DNA of 64,000 nt, from assembly GCA_020853525.1 (NCBI GenBank), contig JADYYS010000056.1:1-64000 (forward strand), in the 5' to 3' direction. The stretch is from Ardenticatenales bacterium (GTDB lineage: Bacteria; Chloroflexota; Anaerolineae; Epilineales; Epilineaceae). Below the pieces are notes generated by a model. The model was given only the letters and a program-made list of their open reading frames with translations, was not told where the DNA came from and did no database searches. A program made the position numbers and the translations under genes. Below are positions 7,100 to 15,867 of the stretch, in pieces; within the stretch, counting starts at the first letter, position 1; every line of letters starts with the position of its first letter.

Positions 7100-8026
7100 A
7101 TGACCCCCGTGGCCATCGACCTCGCCACCGGTGCCGCGCTGGCCGCCGTCGGGGCGTTCGCTGCGCATCGGCTAGGCCTGTTGACCGCCGGCGGGGCCGT
7201 CGGCGCGGCCGTGATCGGCGCCCTGACCTTCGGCCTCGGCGGCTGGGAATGGGCGCTGCTCCTCGTGATCTTCTTCGCCACCTCCAGCGCTGTGACGCAG
7301 TGGCAGGCCGACGAGAAGGCCGAGGCCGGACGCACGTTCGCCAAGGGCGGGCGGCGCGATCTCGGCCAGGTCCTGGCCAACGGCGGCCTGCCCGCGCTCC
7401 TGGCGATCCTCCACTGGCGCTGGCCCGACGCCTGGCTGTTCGCCGCCTACACCGGCGCGCTGGCCGTGGCCACCGCGGATACATGGGCCACCGAGGTCGG
7501 GCTGCTGGCCGAGGCGCCGCCCCGGCTCGTCACGTCGGGCCGGATCGTGCGCCCCGGCACATCCGGCGGCGTGACCGTCCTCGGCACCGTCGCCGCCGTC
7601 GTCGGCGCGGCGGTCGTCGGCCTGTCGGCGGCCGCCCTCTACAGCCTGCGCGACGTCGTCACGTTCGGCGGCCTCGGCCTCTGGGACACGTCCGGCCTGC
7701 CGCTCCTGCCGATCGGCGCCCTCGCCGGCCTCGTCGGAACGGCCGTCGACAGCCTTCTGGGCGCCACGCTGCAGGCGCAATACCGATCCGGGGGCGATCG
7801 GGGGCACGGCATCGCGGATCACGCGGCCCACGCAGCGCACAACGACGGTGTGCCGCACGGCGGCATCGCCCCGTCCCCGCACGGTGACACGGAGCGCGCC
7901 ACGGCCCTCGACGGGACGCGGAACGAGCGCGTGCGTGGGTGGCGGTGGATGACGAACGATGTCGTGAACGTGGTGGCGGTGGGGGTGGGGGGGGTGGTGG
8001 CTTGGGGGCTGCAGCTCTTGCTCTGA
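7100..8026 (+). CDS. DUF92 (TMEM19/VTE6-like) integral membrane protein
   Basis: 308 residues with 6-7 hydrophobic segments and the DUF92 hallmarks: LTAGGAVGAAVIGALTFGLG near the N-terminus, FFATSSAVTQWQADEKAE, ADTWATEVG and GTSGGVTVLGT. The family includes the plant/cyanobacterial phytyl-phosphate kinase VTE6; the bacterial members are mostly uncharacterised. Residues about 233-280 form a His/Gly-rich insert before the last membrane helix. AAGGAG at 7085-7090 supports the ATG. Confidence 0.85.
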   Translation: MTPVAIDLATGAALAAVGAFAAHRLGLLTAGGAVGAAVIGALTFGLGGWEWALLLVIFFATSSAVTQWQADEKAEAGRTFAKGGRRDLGQVLANGGLPALLAILHWRWPDAWLFAAYTGALAVATADTWATEVGLLAEAPPRLVTSGRIVRPGTSGGVTVLGTVAAVVGAAVVGLSAAALYSLRDVVTFGGLGLWDTSGLPLLPIGALAGLVGTAVDSLLGATLQAQYRSGGDRGHGIADHAAHAAHNDGVPHGGIAPSPHGDTERATALDGTRNERVRGWRWMTNDVVNVVAVGVGGVVAWGLQLLL

Positions 8027-8203
8027 GCACGAGGTCTGATCGGCCGGCAGCGAACCCACCTGCAACAATCGCTTTGCGTAGCGCCTATGGGATGCAGGGT
8101 GTGTATGAAGGTGCGTATGACAGAGTGCAGCCGCCGGTTGGCGCGGCATCACCCAAGAGGTATGATCAGCGCGTCCAGTAGAACTATCGCATGGAGTATG
8201 ACT

Positions 8204-8476
8204 GTGAGCACCAAGGTTGGCCTCAAGGGACAAGTGGTGATCGAGAAGGAGATTCGCGACGCGCTCGGCGTTGTTCCGGGATCGATCGCCGTCCAGCGGG
8301 TGGTCGAGGATCGGGTCGAGATCCGCTTCCTGCCGCCCGAGCACATGGAGTCCTTGTACGGGATCCTGGCCTCGCATGTCACCCGTTCGCTGACGGACGA
8401 TGAGCTGGAGGCCGCAGTCGCAGAGGCCGCCGAACAGGCGGCAGTGGATCGCTATCGGCTGGCCGACGGTGGCTGA
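8204..8476 (+). CDS. vapB: AbrB/MazE-fold antitoxin (VapB type)
   Basis: The N-terminus (STKVGLKGQVVIEKEIRDAL) is the swapped-hairpin AbrB/SpoVT DNA-binding domain found in VapB and MazE antitoxins. The C-terminal half (LTDDELEAAVAEAAEQAA) is the expected acidic toxin-binding helix. The GTG at 8204 lies 7 bases after GGAG (8193-8196); an in-frame ATG at 8198 is the alternative but sits too close to that site. The stop overlaps the toxin start by 8 bases. Confidence 0.8.
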   Translation: MSTKVGLKGQVVIEKEIRDALGVVPGSIAVQRVVEDRVEIRFLPPEHMESLYGILASHVTRSLTDDELEAAVAEAAEQAAVDRYRLADGG

Positions 8477-8885
8477 TCCGGCTGCCGACGCGGTCGGCCT
8501 GCTGGATACCAGCGTCCTCGTTCGTTATCTCACGGGAGACCCACCGGCTGCGGCGATGCGGGCCAGGGACATCATCGAGGACGATGGCATCGTCCTCGTC
8601 AGCGACGTCGCCCTCTTGGAGACGGCCCACGTGCTGCGCGCCGTCTACAGCGTGCCTCGTGAAACACTGCTGGACGCGCTGATCTCGTTCGTCCGCCGAG
8701 CGAACGTCCGACCGGCCGATCGGCCCAAGGAGATCATGGTTACCGCGTTGGCGTTGTGCCGGGCGTCCGGCCGCGTCTCGATCGGGGACGCGCTGATCTG
8801 GGCGGCAGCCAAGGCGTCCGGTGTGCCGGTCCATACGTTTGACAAGCGCTTCCCCGCCGAGGGGGTCGAGGTGCGCGCGACATAG
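8469..8885 (+). CDS. vapC: PIN-domain ribonuclease toxin (VapC type)
   Basis: 138 residues starting at a GTG that overlaps the antitoxin gene. All four acidic PIN residues are visible: Asp in GLLDTSVLVRYL, Glu in ALLETAHVLR, Asp in SIGDALIWAAA and Asp in HTFDKRF. PIN toxins are Mg-dependent RNases that cut tRNA or rRNA; the target cannot be told from sequence. Expression would depend on the antitoxin through translational coupling. Confidence 0.85.
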   Translation: MADPAADAVGLLDTSVLVRYLTGDPPAAAMRARDIIEDDGIVLVSDVALLETAHVLRAVYSVPRETLLDALISFVRRANVRPADRPKEIMVTALALCRASGRVSIGDALIWAAAKASGVPVHTFDKRFPAEGVEVRAT

Positions 8886-8902
8886 TGGCTCGCGCCGCGG
8901 CC

Positions 8903-10564
8903 CTACCGCTCATCCGCCCCCATCGGCACCCTGAGCCCCTCCGCCCTGGCCGTCTCCACCGCCTCGGCATACCCCGCATCCGCGTGCCGCAGCACCCCAA
9001 GCGCCGGATCGTTCGTTAGCACGTTCCGCAGCCGCACCGCCGCCTCGGCCGTGCCGTCCGCCACCGTCACCTGCCCGCTGTGCTGGCTGAAGCCGATGCC
9101 GACGCCGCCGCCGTGGTGGAAGCTGACCCACGTTGCCCCGCTGGCCACCGCCGTCATCGCGTTCAGCAGCGGCCAGTCGCTGACGGCGTCCGTGCCGTCC
9201 AGCATCGCCTCGGTCTCGCGGCGCGGGCTGGCCACCGATCCGGTGTCGAGGTGGTCGCGGCCGATGACGATGGGCGCACGCAATCGACCATCCGCGACGG
9301 CGGCGTTGAACGCGAGGCCCGCCTTGGCGCGCTCGCCCTGGCCCAGCCAGCAGATCCGGGCCGGCAGGCCCTGGAACGCGATCCGCTCGCGGGCCAGCTT
9401 GAGCCAGCGCTGCAGGCCTTCATCGTCCGGGAACAGCTCGGCGACGATCGCGTCCGTCGTGTAGATGTCGTCGGGGTCGCCCGACAGCGCCACCCAGCGG
9501 AACGGCCCGCGGCCGCGGCAGAACTGCGGGCGGATGAACGCGGGCACGAAGCCGGGGAAGGCGAAGGCGTCTGCCACGCCCGCGTCGAAGGCGCGCTGGC
9601 GGAGGTTGTTGCCGTAGTCGAAGACGACGGCGCCCGCGGCCTGGAAGCCGAGCATCGCCCGGACGTGTTCGGCCATGCTGGCCATCGACTCGCGCTCGTA
9701 CGCGGCCGGATCGTCGCGCCGCAGTGCGTCCGCCTGCTCGACGCTCAGATGGTGTGGGACGTACATGCTCACGTCGTGCGCCGGCGTCTGATCCGTTACG
9801 ATGTCGATCTTCACATTCGATCGCAGGATCGTGTGCGCCGCCTCGCACGCATTGCCGAGCAGGCCGATGGACAGCGCCTGCCCGGCGTCGCGCGCCCGCT
9901 GCGCACGGTCAAGGGCGTCCTCGACGTCGTCCGTCCACTCGTCCAGGTAGCGCGTCTCGATCCGCCGCTCGATCCGGTGCCGATCGACCTCGACCACGAT
10001 CGCCACACCGTCGTTCATCGTCACCGCCAGCGGCTGCGCGCCGCCCATCCCGCCCAGGCCGGCCGTGAGCGTGATCGTCCCCTTCAGCGACCCGCCGAAG
10101 TGCTGCCGCGCGCACTCGGCCAGCGTCTCGTACGTCCCCTGGACGATCCCCTGCGTGCCGATGTAGATCCACGACCCGGCCGTCATCTGCCCGTACATCA
10201 TCAGCCCGCGCGCGGCGAGGTCGTCGAAGTGCGCCTGCGTGGCCCAGTGGGGCACGAGGTTGCTGTTGGCGATGAGGACCCGCGGGGCATCCCGGTGCGT
10301 CGTCAGGACGCCGACGGGCTTGCCGGACTGCACCAGCAGCGTCTCGTCATCGCCCAGCCGCTCCAGCTCGCGGACGATCGCATCGAACGCCTCCCACGAC
10401 CGCGCCGCCTGGCCGCGGCCGCCGTAGACCACCAAGCGGTCCGGGTCCTCGGCGACCTCGGGGTCGAGGTTGTTCATCAGCATGCGCAGCGCGGCTTCCT
10501 GGAGCCAGCCGCGGCAGCGGAGGGTGGTGCCGCGGGGGGCGCGGACGGGGCGGGGAAGGGACAT
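8903..10564 (-). CDS. hutU: Urocanate hydratase
   Basis: 553 residues, the normal length of HutU, which converts urocanate to 4-imidazolone-5-propionate in histidine breakdown. Diagnostic segments are [20 protein letters not shown], the NAD-binding [39 protein letters not shown] (with the conserved active-site Cys) and [20 protein letters not shown] site lies 7 bases before the ATG. No hutH, hutI or hutG is in the window, so the gene stands alone here. It converges with vapC with an 18-base gap. Confidence 0.97.
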   Translation of the reverse strand: MSLPRPVRAPRGTTLRCRGWLQEAALRMLMNNLDPEVAEDPDRLVVYGGRGQAARSWEAFDAIVRELERLGDDETLLVQSGKPVGVLTTHRDAPRVLIANSNLVPHWATQAHFDDLAARGLMMYGQMTAGSWIYIGTQGIVQGTYETLAECARQHFGGSLKGTITLTAGLGGMGGAQPLAVTMNDGVAIVVEVDRHRIERRIETRYLDEWTDDVEDALDRAQRARDAGQALSIGLLGNACEAAHTILRSNVKIDIVTDQTPAHDVSMYVPHHLSVEQADALRRDDPAAYERESMASMAEHVRAMLGFQAAGAVVFDYGNNLRQRAFDAGVADAFAFPGFVPAFIRPQFCRGRGPFRWVALSGDPDDIYTTDAIVAELFPDDEGLQRWLKLARERIAFQGLPARICWLGQGERAKAGLAFNAAVADGRLRAPIVIGRDHLDTGSVASPRRETEAMLDGTDAVSDWPLLNAMTAVASGATWVSFHHGGGVGIGFSQHSGQVTVADGTAEAAVRLRNVLTNDPALGVLRHADAGYAEAVETARAEGLRVPMGADER

Positions 10565-10723
10565 GGGTGGACTCCCGGTGAGGCGAAGGAATCTCGATGG
10601 TAATCCCGATTCCGCGCGCGCGCGCCATCGCGCCGTTCTGATGGGAGACCGCCGCGCATCCGTTGCACGCTATGATTGCGGCGACGACATCACAGGAAGC
10701 CGTAGCGTTGGAAGGAATGCCGC

Positions 10724-10834
10724 ATGCTCCCGCGCACCGAGACGCTCGACTTCTTCATCGCCGGCATTCCGGGTACGGGCGGCAACCGGGCCTGCCTGCC
10801 GGGTGAACGGGCGCTTCGCCGGACGTTTCACTGA
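10724..10834 (+). CDS. Possible 36-aa remnant, sulfotransferase-like N-terminus
   Basis: A short frame with GAAGGA just upstream begins MLPRTETLDFFIAGIPGTGG, which recalls the FFI-x-G-x-P-x-x-GT 5'-PSB loop of sulfotransferases, and then stops after 36 codons. It is probably either a decayed gene start or coincidence. The rest of the interval 10565-10837 holds no gene. Confidence 0.2.
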   Translation: MLPRTETLDFFIAGIPGTGGNRACLPGERALRRTFH

Positions 10835-10837
10835 TCG

Positions 10838-12190
10838 ATGTCCACCCCCCACTGGCACGCCGACCTCACCCCGCCCGTCGCCCCGCTGACCGAACTCCCC
10901 CCCCACGCCGACATCCTCGTCGTCGGCGCCGGCCTCACCGGCACGTGGCTCGCCCTCGCCCTCGCCGAGGTCGGCCGCCCGCCGCTCGTCCTCGAGCGCG
11001 CCCACCTGGCCGCCGGCGCGTCGGGCCGCAACGGCGGCCTGCTCCTGCCCGGCACCGCCGAGCTCTACCCCGCCCTCGTCGCCCGCCACGGCCCCGCCGC
11101 CGCCCGCACGCTCTGGGCGTGGGCCGTCGCCGGAGCCGCCGACGTCGTCGCCACGATCCGCCGCTACGGCATCGACTGCGACTGGCGGCCGGAGGGCGCG
11201 CTGCACGCCGCGGTCAGCGAGGCCGAGGCAACCCATCTGCACGACGCCGCCGCGCTGCTCGCCGCGGACGGCTTCTCAGGCGAGTGGCTGTCCGCAAGCG
11301 ATGTCGCCGCCTGGCTCGACGTCCCGCGCCCCGTCGACATCCACGGCGCCCTCCACCTCCCCGATGGCGGCGCGTTCCACTCCGGCCGCCTCGTCGCCGG
11401 TCTCGCCGCGGCCGCCGCATCGCGCGGCGCGACGTTCGTCGAGGGCATCGACGTGCGGGGGATCGACCGCCGCGCTGGCGACAGCGACGCCGTCAACCTT
11501 CAAGCCAGCGACCGCCGCACCGTCGTCGAGCATCACCCCGACCAGCCCCCGATCGTCGTCCACACCGACCGCGGCCCGATCACCGCCGAGGTCGTCGTCG
11601 TCGCCACGAACGCCTGGCTGCCCGAGCTGCTGCCCGGCTTCCGCGACGCCGTCGTCCCCGTCCGCGGCCAAGTCCTGTCCTCGCGGCCGCTCCCGAAGCG
11701 CATCATCCGCGGCGCCTGGAGCCTGAACAACGGCTACGAGTACCTCCAACAGCTCTCGGACGGCCGCCTGGTCTTCGGCGGCATGCGCTGGTCCGCGCCC
11801 GACCGCGAGGTCGGCCCACACTTCGTCGCGCCCGACGTGAACGACGCGATCCATTCCGGCCTCGACCGCTGGCTGGCCGGCCACTTCCCGTCGCTCCCGA
11901 TCACGGTCGAGCGCCGCTGGGCCGGGCCGATGTGCTGGACGGCCGATCGGCTGCCGCTCGTCGGACCGGTCGCCGCCCCGTCGTCCGGCCTTCGCGGCGA
12001 CACCGACGTAGATCCCGCCACCGCCCGGCTCTGGATCACCGGCGCCTACAGCGGCCACGGCGTCCCGGTGGCGCCGGCGGCGGCGCGGCTGGTGGCGGCG
12101 GGGTTGACCGGGCGGGCGATGGGCCCGGCCGCGCCGCTTGTGGTCCCAACCCGACCACTGGCAGATCCCGTCGCAGTCGCCACCCCGTAG
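10838..12190 (+). CDS. FAD-dependent amino-acid/amine oxidoreductase (DAO family)
   Basis: 450 residues. An ADP-binding VVGAGLTGTWLAL near residues 26-40 and the GASGRNGGLL FAD motif mark the DAO family. The C-terminal half has GYEYLQQLSDGRLVFGGMRW and TADRLPLVGPV, and ends with ITGAYSGHGV, the usual second FAD contact. The closest style is the PuuB-like gamma-glutamylputrescine oxidase group, but the substrate is inferred only. There is no signal peptide, so it is cytoplasmic. No ribosome site is obvious before the ATG at 10838. Confidence 0.85.
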   Translation: MSTPHWHADLTPPVAPLTELPPHADILVVGAGLTGTWLALALAEVGRPPLVLERAHLAAGASGRNGGLLLPGTAELYPALVARHGPAAARTLWAWAVAGAADVVATIRRYGIDCDWRPEGALHAAVSEAEATHLHDAAALLAADGFSGEWLSASDVAAWLDVPRPVDIHGALHLPDGGAFHSGRLVAGLAAAAASRGATFVEGIDVRGIDRRAGDSDAVNLQASDRRTVVEHHPDQPPIVVHTDRGPITAEVVVVATNAWLPELLPGFRDAVVPVRGQVLSSRPLPKRIIRGAWSLNNGYEYLQQLSDGRLVFGGMRWSAPDREVGPHFVAPDVNDAIHSGLDRWLAGHFPSLPITVERRWAGPMCWTADRLPLVGPVAAPSSGLRGDTDVDPATARLWITGAYSGHGVPVAPAAARLVAAGLTGRAMGPAAPLVVPTRPLADPVAVATP

Positions 12191-12219
12191 GTAGGGGCGG
12201 GTCTCAGACCCCCGCCCTC
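12191..12219. repeat. TAGGGGC-family hairpin after the oxidoreductase stop
   Basis: GTAGGGGCGGGTCT pairs imperfectly with AGACCCCCGCCC right after the TAG stop at 12188-12190. It belongs to the palindrome family described elsewhere in the window. It may also act as a terminator that separates this gene from the riboswitch operon. Confidence 0.55.
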
Positions 12220-12263
12220 CCCCGTCCGTTCTCGCGAGGCCCACTGGGCAATGCCCCCTTGAC

Positions 12264-12272
12264 TGCTATACT
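12264..12272 (+). promoter_or_regulatory. Extended -10 promoter of the cobalamin riboswitch operon
   Basis: TGCTATACT: an extended -10 (TG at 12264-12265, TATACT at 12267-12272). No good -35 is present at the usual distance, which an extended -10 tolerates. Transcription would start near 12279, about 20 bases before the aptamer. Confidence 0.6.
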
Positions 12273-12297
12273 CCCCCCGCAGCCCACACGCTGCCCC

Positions 12298-12452
12298 CTG
12301 CCGGTCCCGCGCAGCCCGGATGCGCGCGGGGGAGCGGGTTCGCCCGCCCAGGGGAAGCCGGTGAGAGTCCGGCGCTGACGCGCAACGGTAACCGCACGGC
12401 CGACGTCGACGACGTCGCCCCGGCCCGCGGAAGCCCGATCGCCTACCGGCAG
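12298..12452 (+). promoter_or_regulatory. Cobalamin riboswitch
   Basis: The closing P1 helix is visible as CTGCCGGT (12298-12305) with ACCGGCAG (12445-12452). Inside lie the B12-box elements GGGGAAGCCGGTGAGAGTCC and GGCGCTGACGCGCAACGGTAA, and at the 3' side GGAAGCCCGATCGCC. These follow the cobalamin-aptamer consensus, with some variation in the last box. A GC hairpin (GCCCC, 6-base loop, GGGGC at about 12473-12488) lies between the aptamer and the start codon and could be part of the switch. No U-run follows it, so the mechanism (termination or masking of the site at 12555-12560) is open. Adenosylcobalamin is the likely ligand. Confidence 0.88.
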
Positions 12453-12564
12453 AGGTTCCGTCCGATGGCAGGCCCCCGCGCTCGGGGCACCGGACGTGAC
12501 CGCGCCCCACGCGCTCGCGCCCCTCCCGACGCCGCCCGCCCCGTCGCGTCAAACGGAGGGACCC

Positions 12565-14802
12565 GTGATCGCATCTCGCCGCCGCCAGCCGATCCTGCGG
12601 CCGATCGCTCTTGCAGCGACCCTGCTGTCGCTCATCGGCATCGGACGGAGCGCCGACGCCGCCTCGTCGCTCGCCCAACCCGCCCCGTCCTTCCTCGGCA
12701 CCGCCGACGTCGTCGTCGACTTCGACGACGGCCGAGTCGCCATCCACCGGATCGCGTCCGACGAGGGGCCGACCGGAGAGGCGCTGCTGCGGAGCGCGGG
12801 CATCGACGCCCAGCTGAAGGACGGCGCCGTCTGCCGAATCGGCGGCGCCGGCTGCCCCCTGTCCAACTGCTTCTGCGGCCCGTACTGGGCGTACTACTGG
12901 CGCGCCGACGACGGCGGGTGGGCCTACGCCTCGACCGGCGCGGCGGCCCGCACGCTCAAGGACGGCGACGTCGACGCCTGGGTCTGGCGCGGCGCCCGAG
13001 CGCCCATCACCGCCACCGCCCAGCAGCGCGCCGTCTGGCTCGGCGCCCGCTGGCTGCGCGACCAGCAACTCCCGAACGGCGACTTCCCGTCACCCGGCCT
13101 GGCCGTCGAGGCGATCCTGGCGGCGCGGGCGGCAGGCGAGGATCCCGGGCAGTGGACGAACGGGGGGCGCAGCGTCGTCGACTACCTCGTGGACAACCTG
13201 TACGACTACAGCCAGCCCAGCGCCGCCCAGGCCGGCAAGGGCCTTGTGGGCATCGCCGCCGCCGGCCTCGAGACGGACGAGATGGGCGGCTTCCATCCCA
13301 GCGCCAACCTGTCGCGCTTCTACGATCCGACGACCGGCCGCTACGGCCTCTCGACGTGGGAGCAGGCCTGGGCGATGCTCGGCGTCGTCGCCGCCAACGG
13401 TCCGCACGGCCAAGCATCGCCGCTCGCCCGCCAGGCGCTCATCGACGGCGCTGCGCCAACCGGCGGCTGGAGCTCCATGCTCGGCGAAGCCGAGGCCGAG
13501 ACGGACGCCACGGGCCTGGCGATCCAAGCCCTCATCGCCGCCGGCGAGCCCGTTACATCGACGGCCATCGTGACGGCCCTCGCGTACCTCGACACCGCCC
13601 AACGCGCCGACGGCGGCTTCGGCCACGACGGCCATCACGAGACGACGAACGCGAACAGCACGGCGTACGCGCTTCAGGCGCTCTACGCCGCCGGCGAGTC
13701 GCCGACCGACCCGCGTTGGACTTCGACCGAAGGCCGCACGGCCGTCGACTACCTGATGAGCCTGCAGCGCGTGAACGGCGCGTTCGACTTCGACGCGGCG
13801 GCCGCCGGCAACGTGCTCGTCGCCTCCGGCCAGGCCGTGCCGGCGCTCAGCGGGCGGTCCTTGGCCGTCCACGGCACGCAGGTCGCCGCCGACCGCGCGC
13901 GCGGGTGGCTCCATCAGGCGCGCGGCGCGGACGGCAGCTTCGCCGGCGGCGCCGCGAATCCCGGTGCCACGATCGAAGCCGTCCTGGCCATGACGGCGCA
14001 CAGCCACTGGACCGATGGCCGCGAGGGGGGCACGCCCGGCCGGCCGTCGGTTGCGGCCTATCTCGGCACCGCCGCCGCCGACTACGCGGCACGCGGCCCG
14101 AGCGCCGCCGGCAAGCTCCTCGCCGGCATCGCCGCTCTCGGTGCCGATCCGCGCGCCTTCGGCAACATCGACGTCGTCGCCGCCCTCACCGCGCGCCTCG
14201 ACCCGGCCACCGGCGCCTTCGGCGACGGCGCACCGTGGAACCAGGCCTGGGCGATCCTCGGCCTTCGGGCCGTCGATGTCGACGTGCCGTCCAAGGCCGT
14301 CGACGCGCTGCGCACCGCCGCCTCGCCCGCCGGCGGCTGGGGCTTCGAGGCCAAGGCTGCCGCGCCGGACGTCGACTCCACCGGCCTGGCGCTGCAGGCG
14401 CTCGGCGCGGTCGGGCTGAACGCCGACGACAAGGCCGTCGCCGACGGCATCGCCTTCCTCCGCGGCACGCAGAACGCCACCGGCGGCTGGCCGGGCTTCG
14501 GTCCGCCCGACGGCGCCAGCATCGACGCTACCGCCGCCGCCGTCCTCGGCCTCGTCGCCGTCGGCCAGCACGTCGACCGCACGGCGTGGTATCGCCCGAG
14601 CGCGGCCCACCCGCTCGGACTCGGCCCGTTCGACGCCCTTGCGGCGGCGCCGTCGCCGTCGGGCGCCTTCCCGGGCTTCGGCGGTCCCGACGACGTCGTG
14701 GCCACCGCCGCTGCGCTGCGCGCCCTCGTCGCGCGCGCCCGGGACGCATCGCCGGCGACGTCCACGATCCACCTGCCGTACGCCGGCTTGGCGGGACGGT
14801 GA
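12565..14802 (+). CDS. Secreted transcobalamin-like protein: DUF4430 plus alpha/alpha-toroid repeats
   Basis: 745 residues. GGAGGG (12555-12560) and a signal peptide right after the GTG (PILRPIALAATLLSLIGIG) fix the start. Residues about 45-125 are a DUF4430 domain (ADVVVDFDDGRVAIHRI, GEALLRSAGID, PYWAYYWRADDGGWAY, LKDGDVDAWVW) with an inserted Cys cluster. The next 600 residues are squalene-cyclase/prenyltransferase-type alpha/alpha repeats (LPNGDF, GGFHPS, TGGW, ADGGFGHDG, GAFDF, DGSFAG, GGWGFE, GGWPGF), long enough for two toroids. Animal transcobalamin and intrinsic factor pair the same two folds to hold B12, in the opposite order. With a cobalamin riboswitch in front and an ECF transporter behind, corrinoid capture is a strong inference, not shown. 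The C-terminus ends STIHLPYAGLAGR. Confidence 0.8.
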   Translation: MIASRRRQPILRPIALAATLLSLIGIGRSADAASSLAQPAPSFLGTADVVVDFDDGRVAIHRIASDEGPTGEALLRSAGIDAQLKDGAVCRIGGAGCPLSNCFCGPYWAYYWRADDGGWAYASTGAAARTLKDGDVDAWVWRGARAPITATAQQRAVWLGARWLRDQQLPNGDFPSPGLAVEAILAARAAGEDPGQWTNGGRSVVDYLVDNLYDYSQPSAAQAGKGLVGIAAAGLETDEMGGFHPSANLSRFYDPTTGRYGLSTWEQAWAMLGVVAANGPHGQASPLARQALIDGAAPTGGWSSMLGEAEAETDATGLAIQALIAAGEPVTSTAIVTALAYLDTAQRADGGFGHDGHHETTNANSTAYALQALYAAGESPTDPRWTSTEGRTAVDYLMSLQRVNGAFDFDAAAAGNVLVASGQAVPALSGRSLAVHGTQVAADRARGWLHQARGADGSFAGGAANPGATIEAVLAMTAHSHWTDGREGGTPGRPSVAAYLGTAAADYAARGPSAAGKLLAGIAALGADPRAFGNIDVVAALTARLDPATGAFGDGAPWNQAWAILGLRAVDVDVPSKAVDALRTAASPAGGWGFEAKAAAPDVDSTGLALQALGAVGLNADDKAVADGIAFLRGTQNATGGWPGFGPPDGASIDATAAAVLGLVAVGQHVDRTAWYRPSAAHPLGLGPFDALAAAPSPSGAFPGFGGPDDVVATAAALRALVARARDASPATSTIHLPYAGLAGR

Positions 14803-15848
14803 CATCCGAGACCTTCGGCGGCCGGGCGGCGGTGGGGCGGCACCCGTTCTGGATCTCGCGTCACCTTCTCCCCCCAGCCCTCTCGCTCGCCGCCGTCCTC
14901 ACTGGCACCACCGCGGCCGTCCCCCGCCCCGCCGCCGCCCAGCCGCCGAACCGCGCCGGCCTCGTCATCCAACTCGGCGACGGCTCCGTCCGCACGTACT
15001 GCATCGCCTTCCCGGAGCCGACCATCACGGGCGACGCGCTCCTGCGCCGTTCCGGCCTCGATGTCCGCGCCGACGTCAGCGTGCTCGGAACGACGGTCTG
15101 CCGGATCGACGAGACCGGCTGCGACCACCCGCGCGAGGCGTGCTGGTGCCACTGCCGAACGCTCGGCGCCGGCTGCACGTACTGGGGCTACAACACGCTG
15201 GAGGGCGATCGGTGGTCCTTCAGCGTCCTCGGCGCCGCCGCCCGCGTCGTCCGCGACGGCGATGTCGACGGCTGGGCGTGGGGCCAGGGCGCGATCGTGG
15301 CCGGCGCAGCGCCGCCGGTGATGACGTTCGAAGATCTGTGCGCGTCGACAGCGTCGACAGCGGCAACCGCGTCGATCCACCCGCCCACCCCCGACCTCAC
15401 CCACAATCCCCCGGTCGGGGCACGGCGCCGCGGTGCCCTCCCCACGCCGACCGGCATCGCACCGAAGACCACGATGTCGACCCACGCGTCACCGGCCGAT
15501 GCCTCGTCGAACGACCCCGTCCCCACCGCCTCGCGACCTCCCGCCGTCCCGCCCGCCGACGTCGCCGCCACCGCACTCCCACCACCGGGCGCCGCACCGC
15601 TCGACGTCGCACCGCTCGACCCCGCGCCCAGCGACCGTATGTCCACCGACCATACGCCCACCGAGGACCACCCCGCCCGCCGCCCGATCCGGGGCGTCGG
15701 ACCCACCGCGCCGGCCGGCACGACGCAGCCGCCTGCCGCGCCCCGGCGGACCGACGGGCGGGCCGCGGACCGCATCGCGCTGGCGGCATACGTCGGCCTC
15801 GTCGTCGCCTTGGCGGCCACTGGATTGTGGCTGCGACGCGCACGCTGA
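14799..15848 (+). CDS. Membrane-anchored DUF4430 protein
   Basis: 349 residues. The GTG overlaps the previous stop (GTGA), so translation is coupled. A signal-like segment (LLPPALSLAAVLTGTTAAVP) precedes one DUF4430 domain (about residues 45-160: VIQLGDGSVRTYCIAF, GDALLRRSGLDV, RVVRDGDVDGWAWG). That domain holds an unusually dense Cys cluster (CRIDETGC, ACWCHC, GAGC). A Pro/Ala-rich linker of about 140 residues follows, then a C-terminal membrane helix (IALAAYVGLVVALAATGLWL) ending in RRAR. The layout suggests a surface relay that takes corrinoid from the soluble binder to the transporter. That role is inferred. Confidence 0.75.
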   Translation: MTSETFGGRAAVGRHPFWISRHLLPPALSLAAVLTGTTAAVPRPAAAQPPNRAGLVIQLGDGSVRTYCIAFPEPTITGDALLRRSGLDVRADVSVLGTTVCRIDETGCDHPREACWCHCRTLGAGCTYWGYNTLEGDRWSFSVLGAAARVVRDGDVDGWAWGQGAIVAGAAPPVMTFEDLCASTASTAATASIHPPTPDLTHNPPVGARRRGALPTPTGIAPKTTMSTHASPADASSNDPVPTASRPPAVPPADVAATALPPPGAAPLDVAPLDPAPSDRMSTDHTPTEDHPARRPIRGVGPTAPAGTTQPPAAPRRTDGRAADRIALAAYVGLVVALAATGLWLRRAR

Positions 15849-15867
15849 GCCGGGCCGGGCTGTCGTC

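Noticed and set aside
10850-10880. TGGCACG-like sequence as a sigma54 promoter.
   Set aside because: The -12 element (TTGC) is missing at the required spacing and the site is within the oxidoreductase coding region.
12259-12272. TTGACT next to TATACT before the cobalamin riboswitch as a -35/-10 pair.
   Set aside because: Only two bases separate them, so they cannot act as a pair. The extended -10 alone is the better reading.
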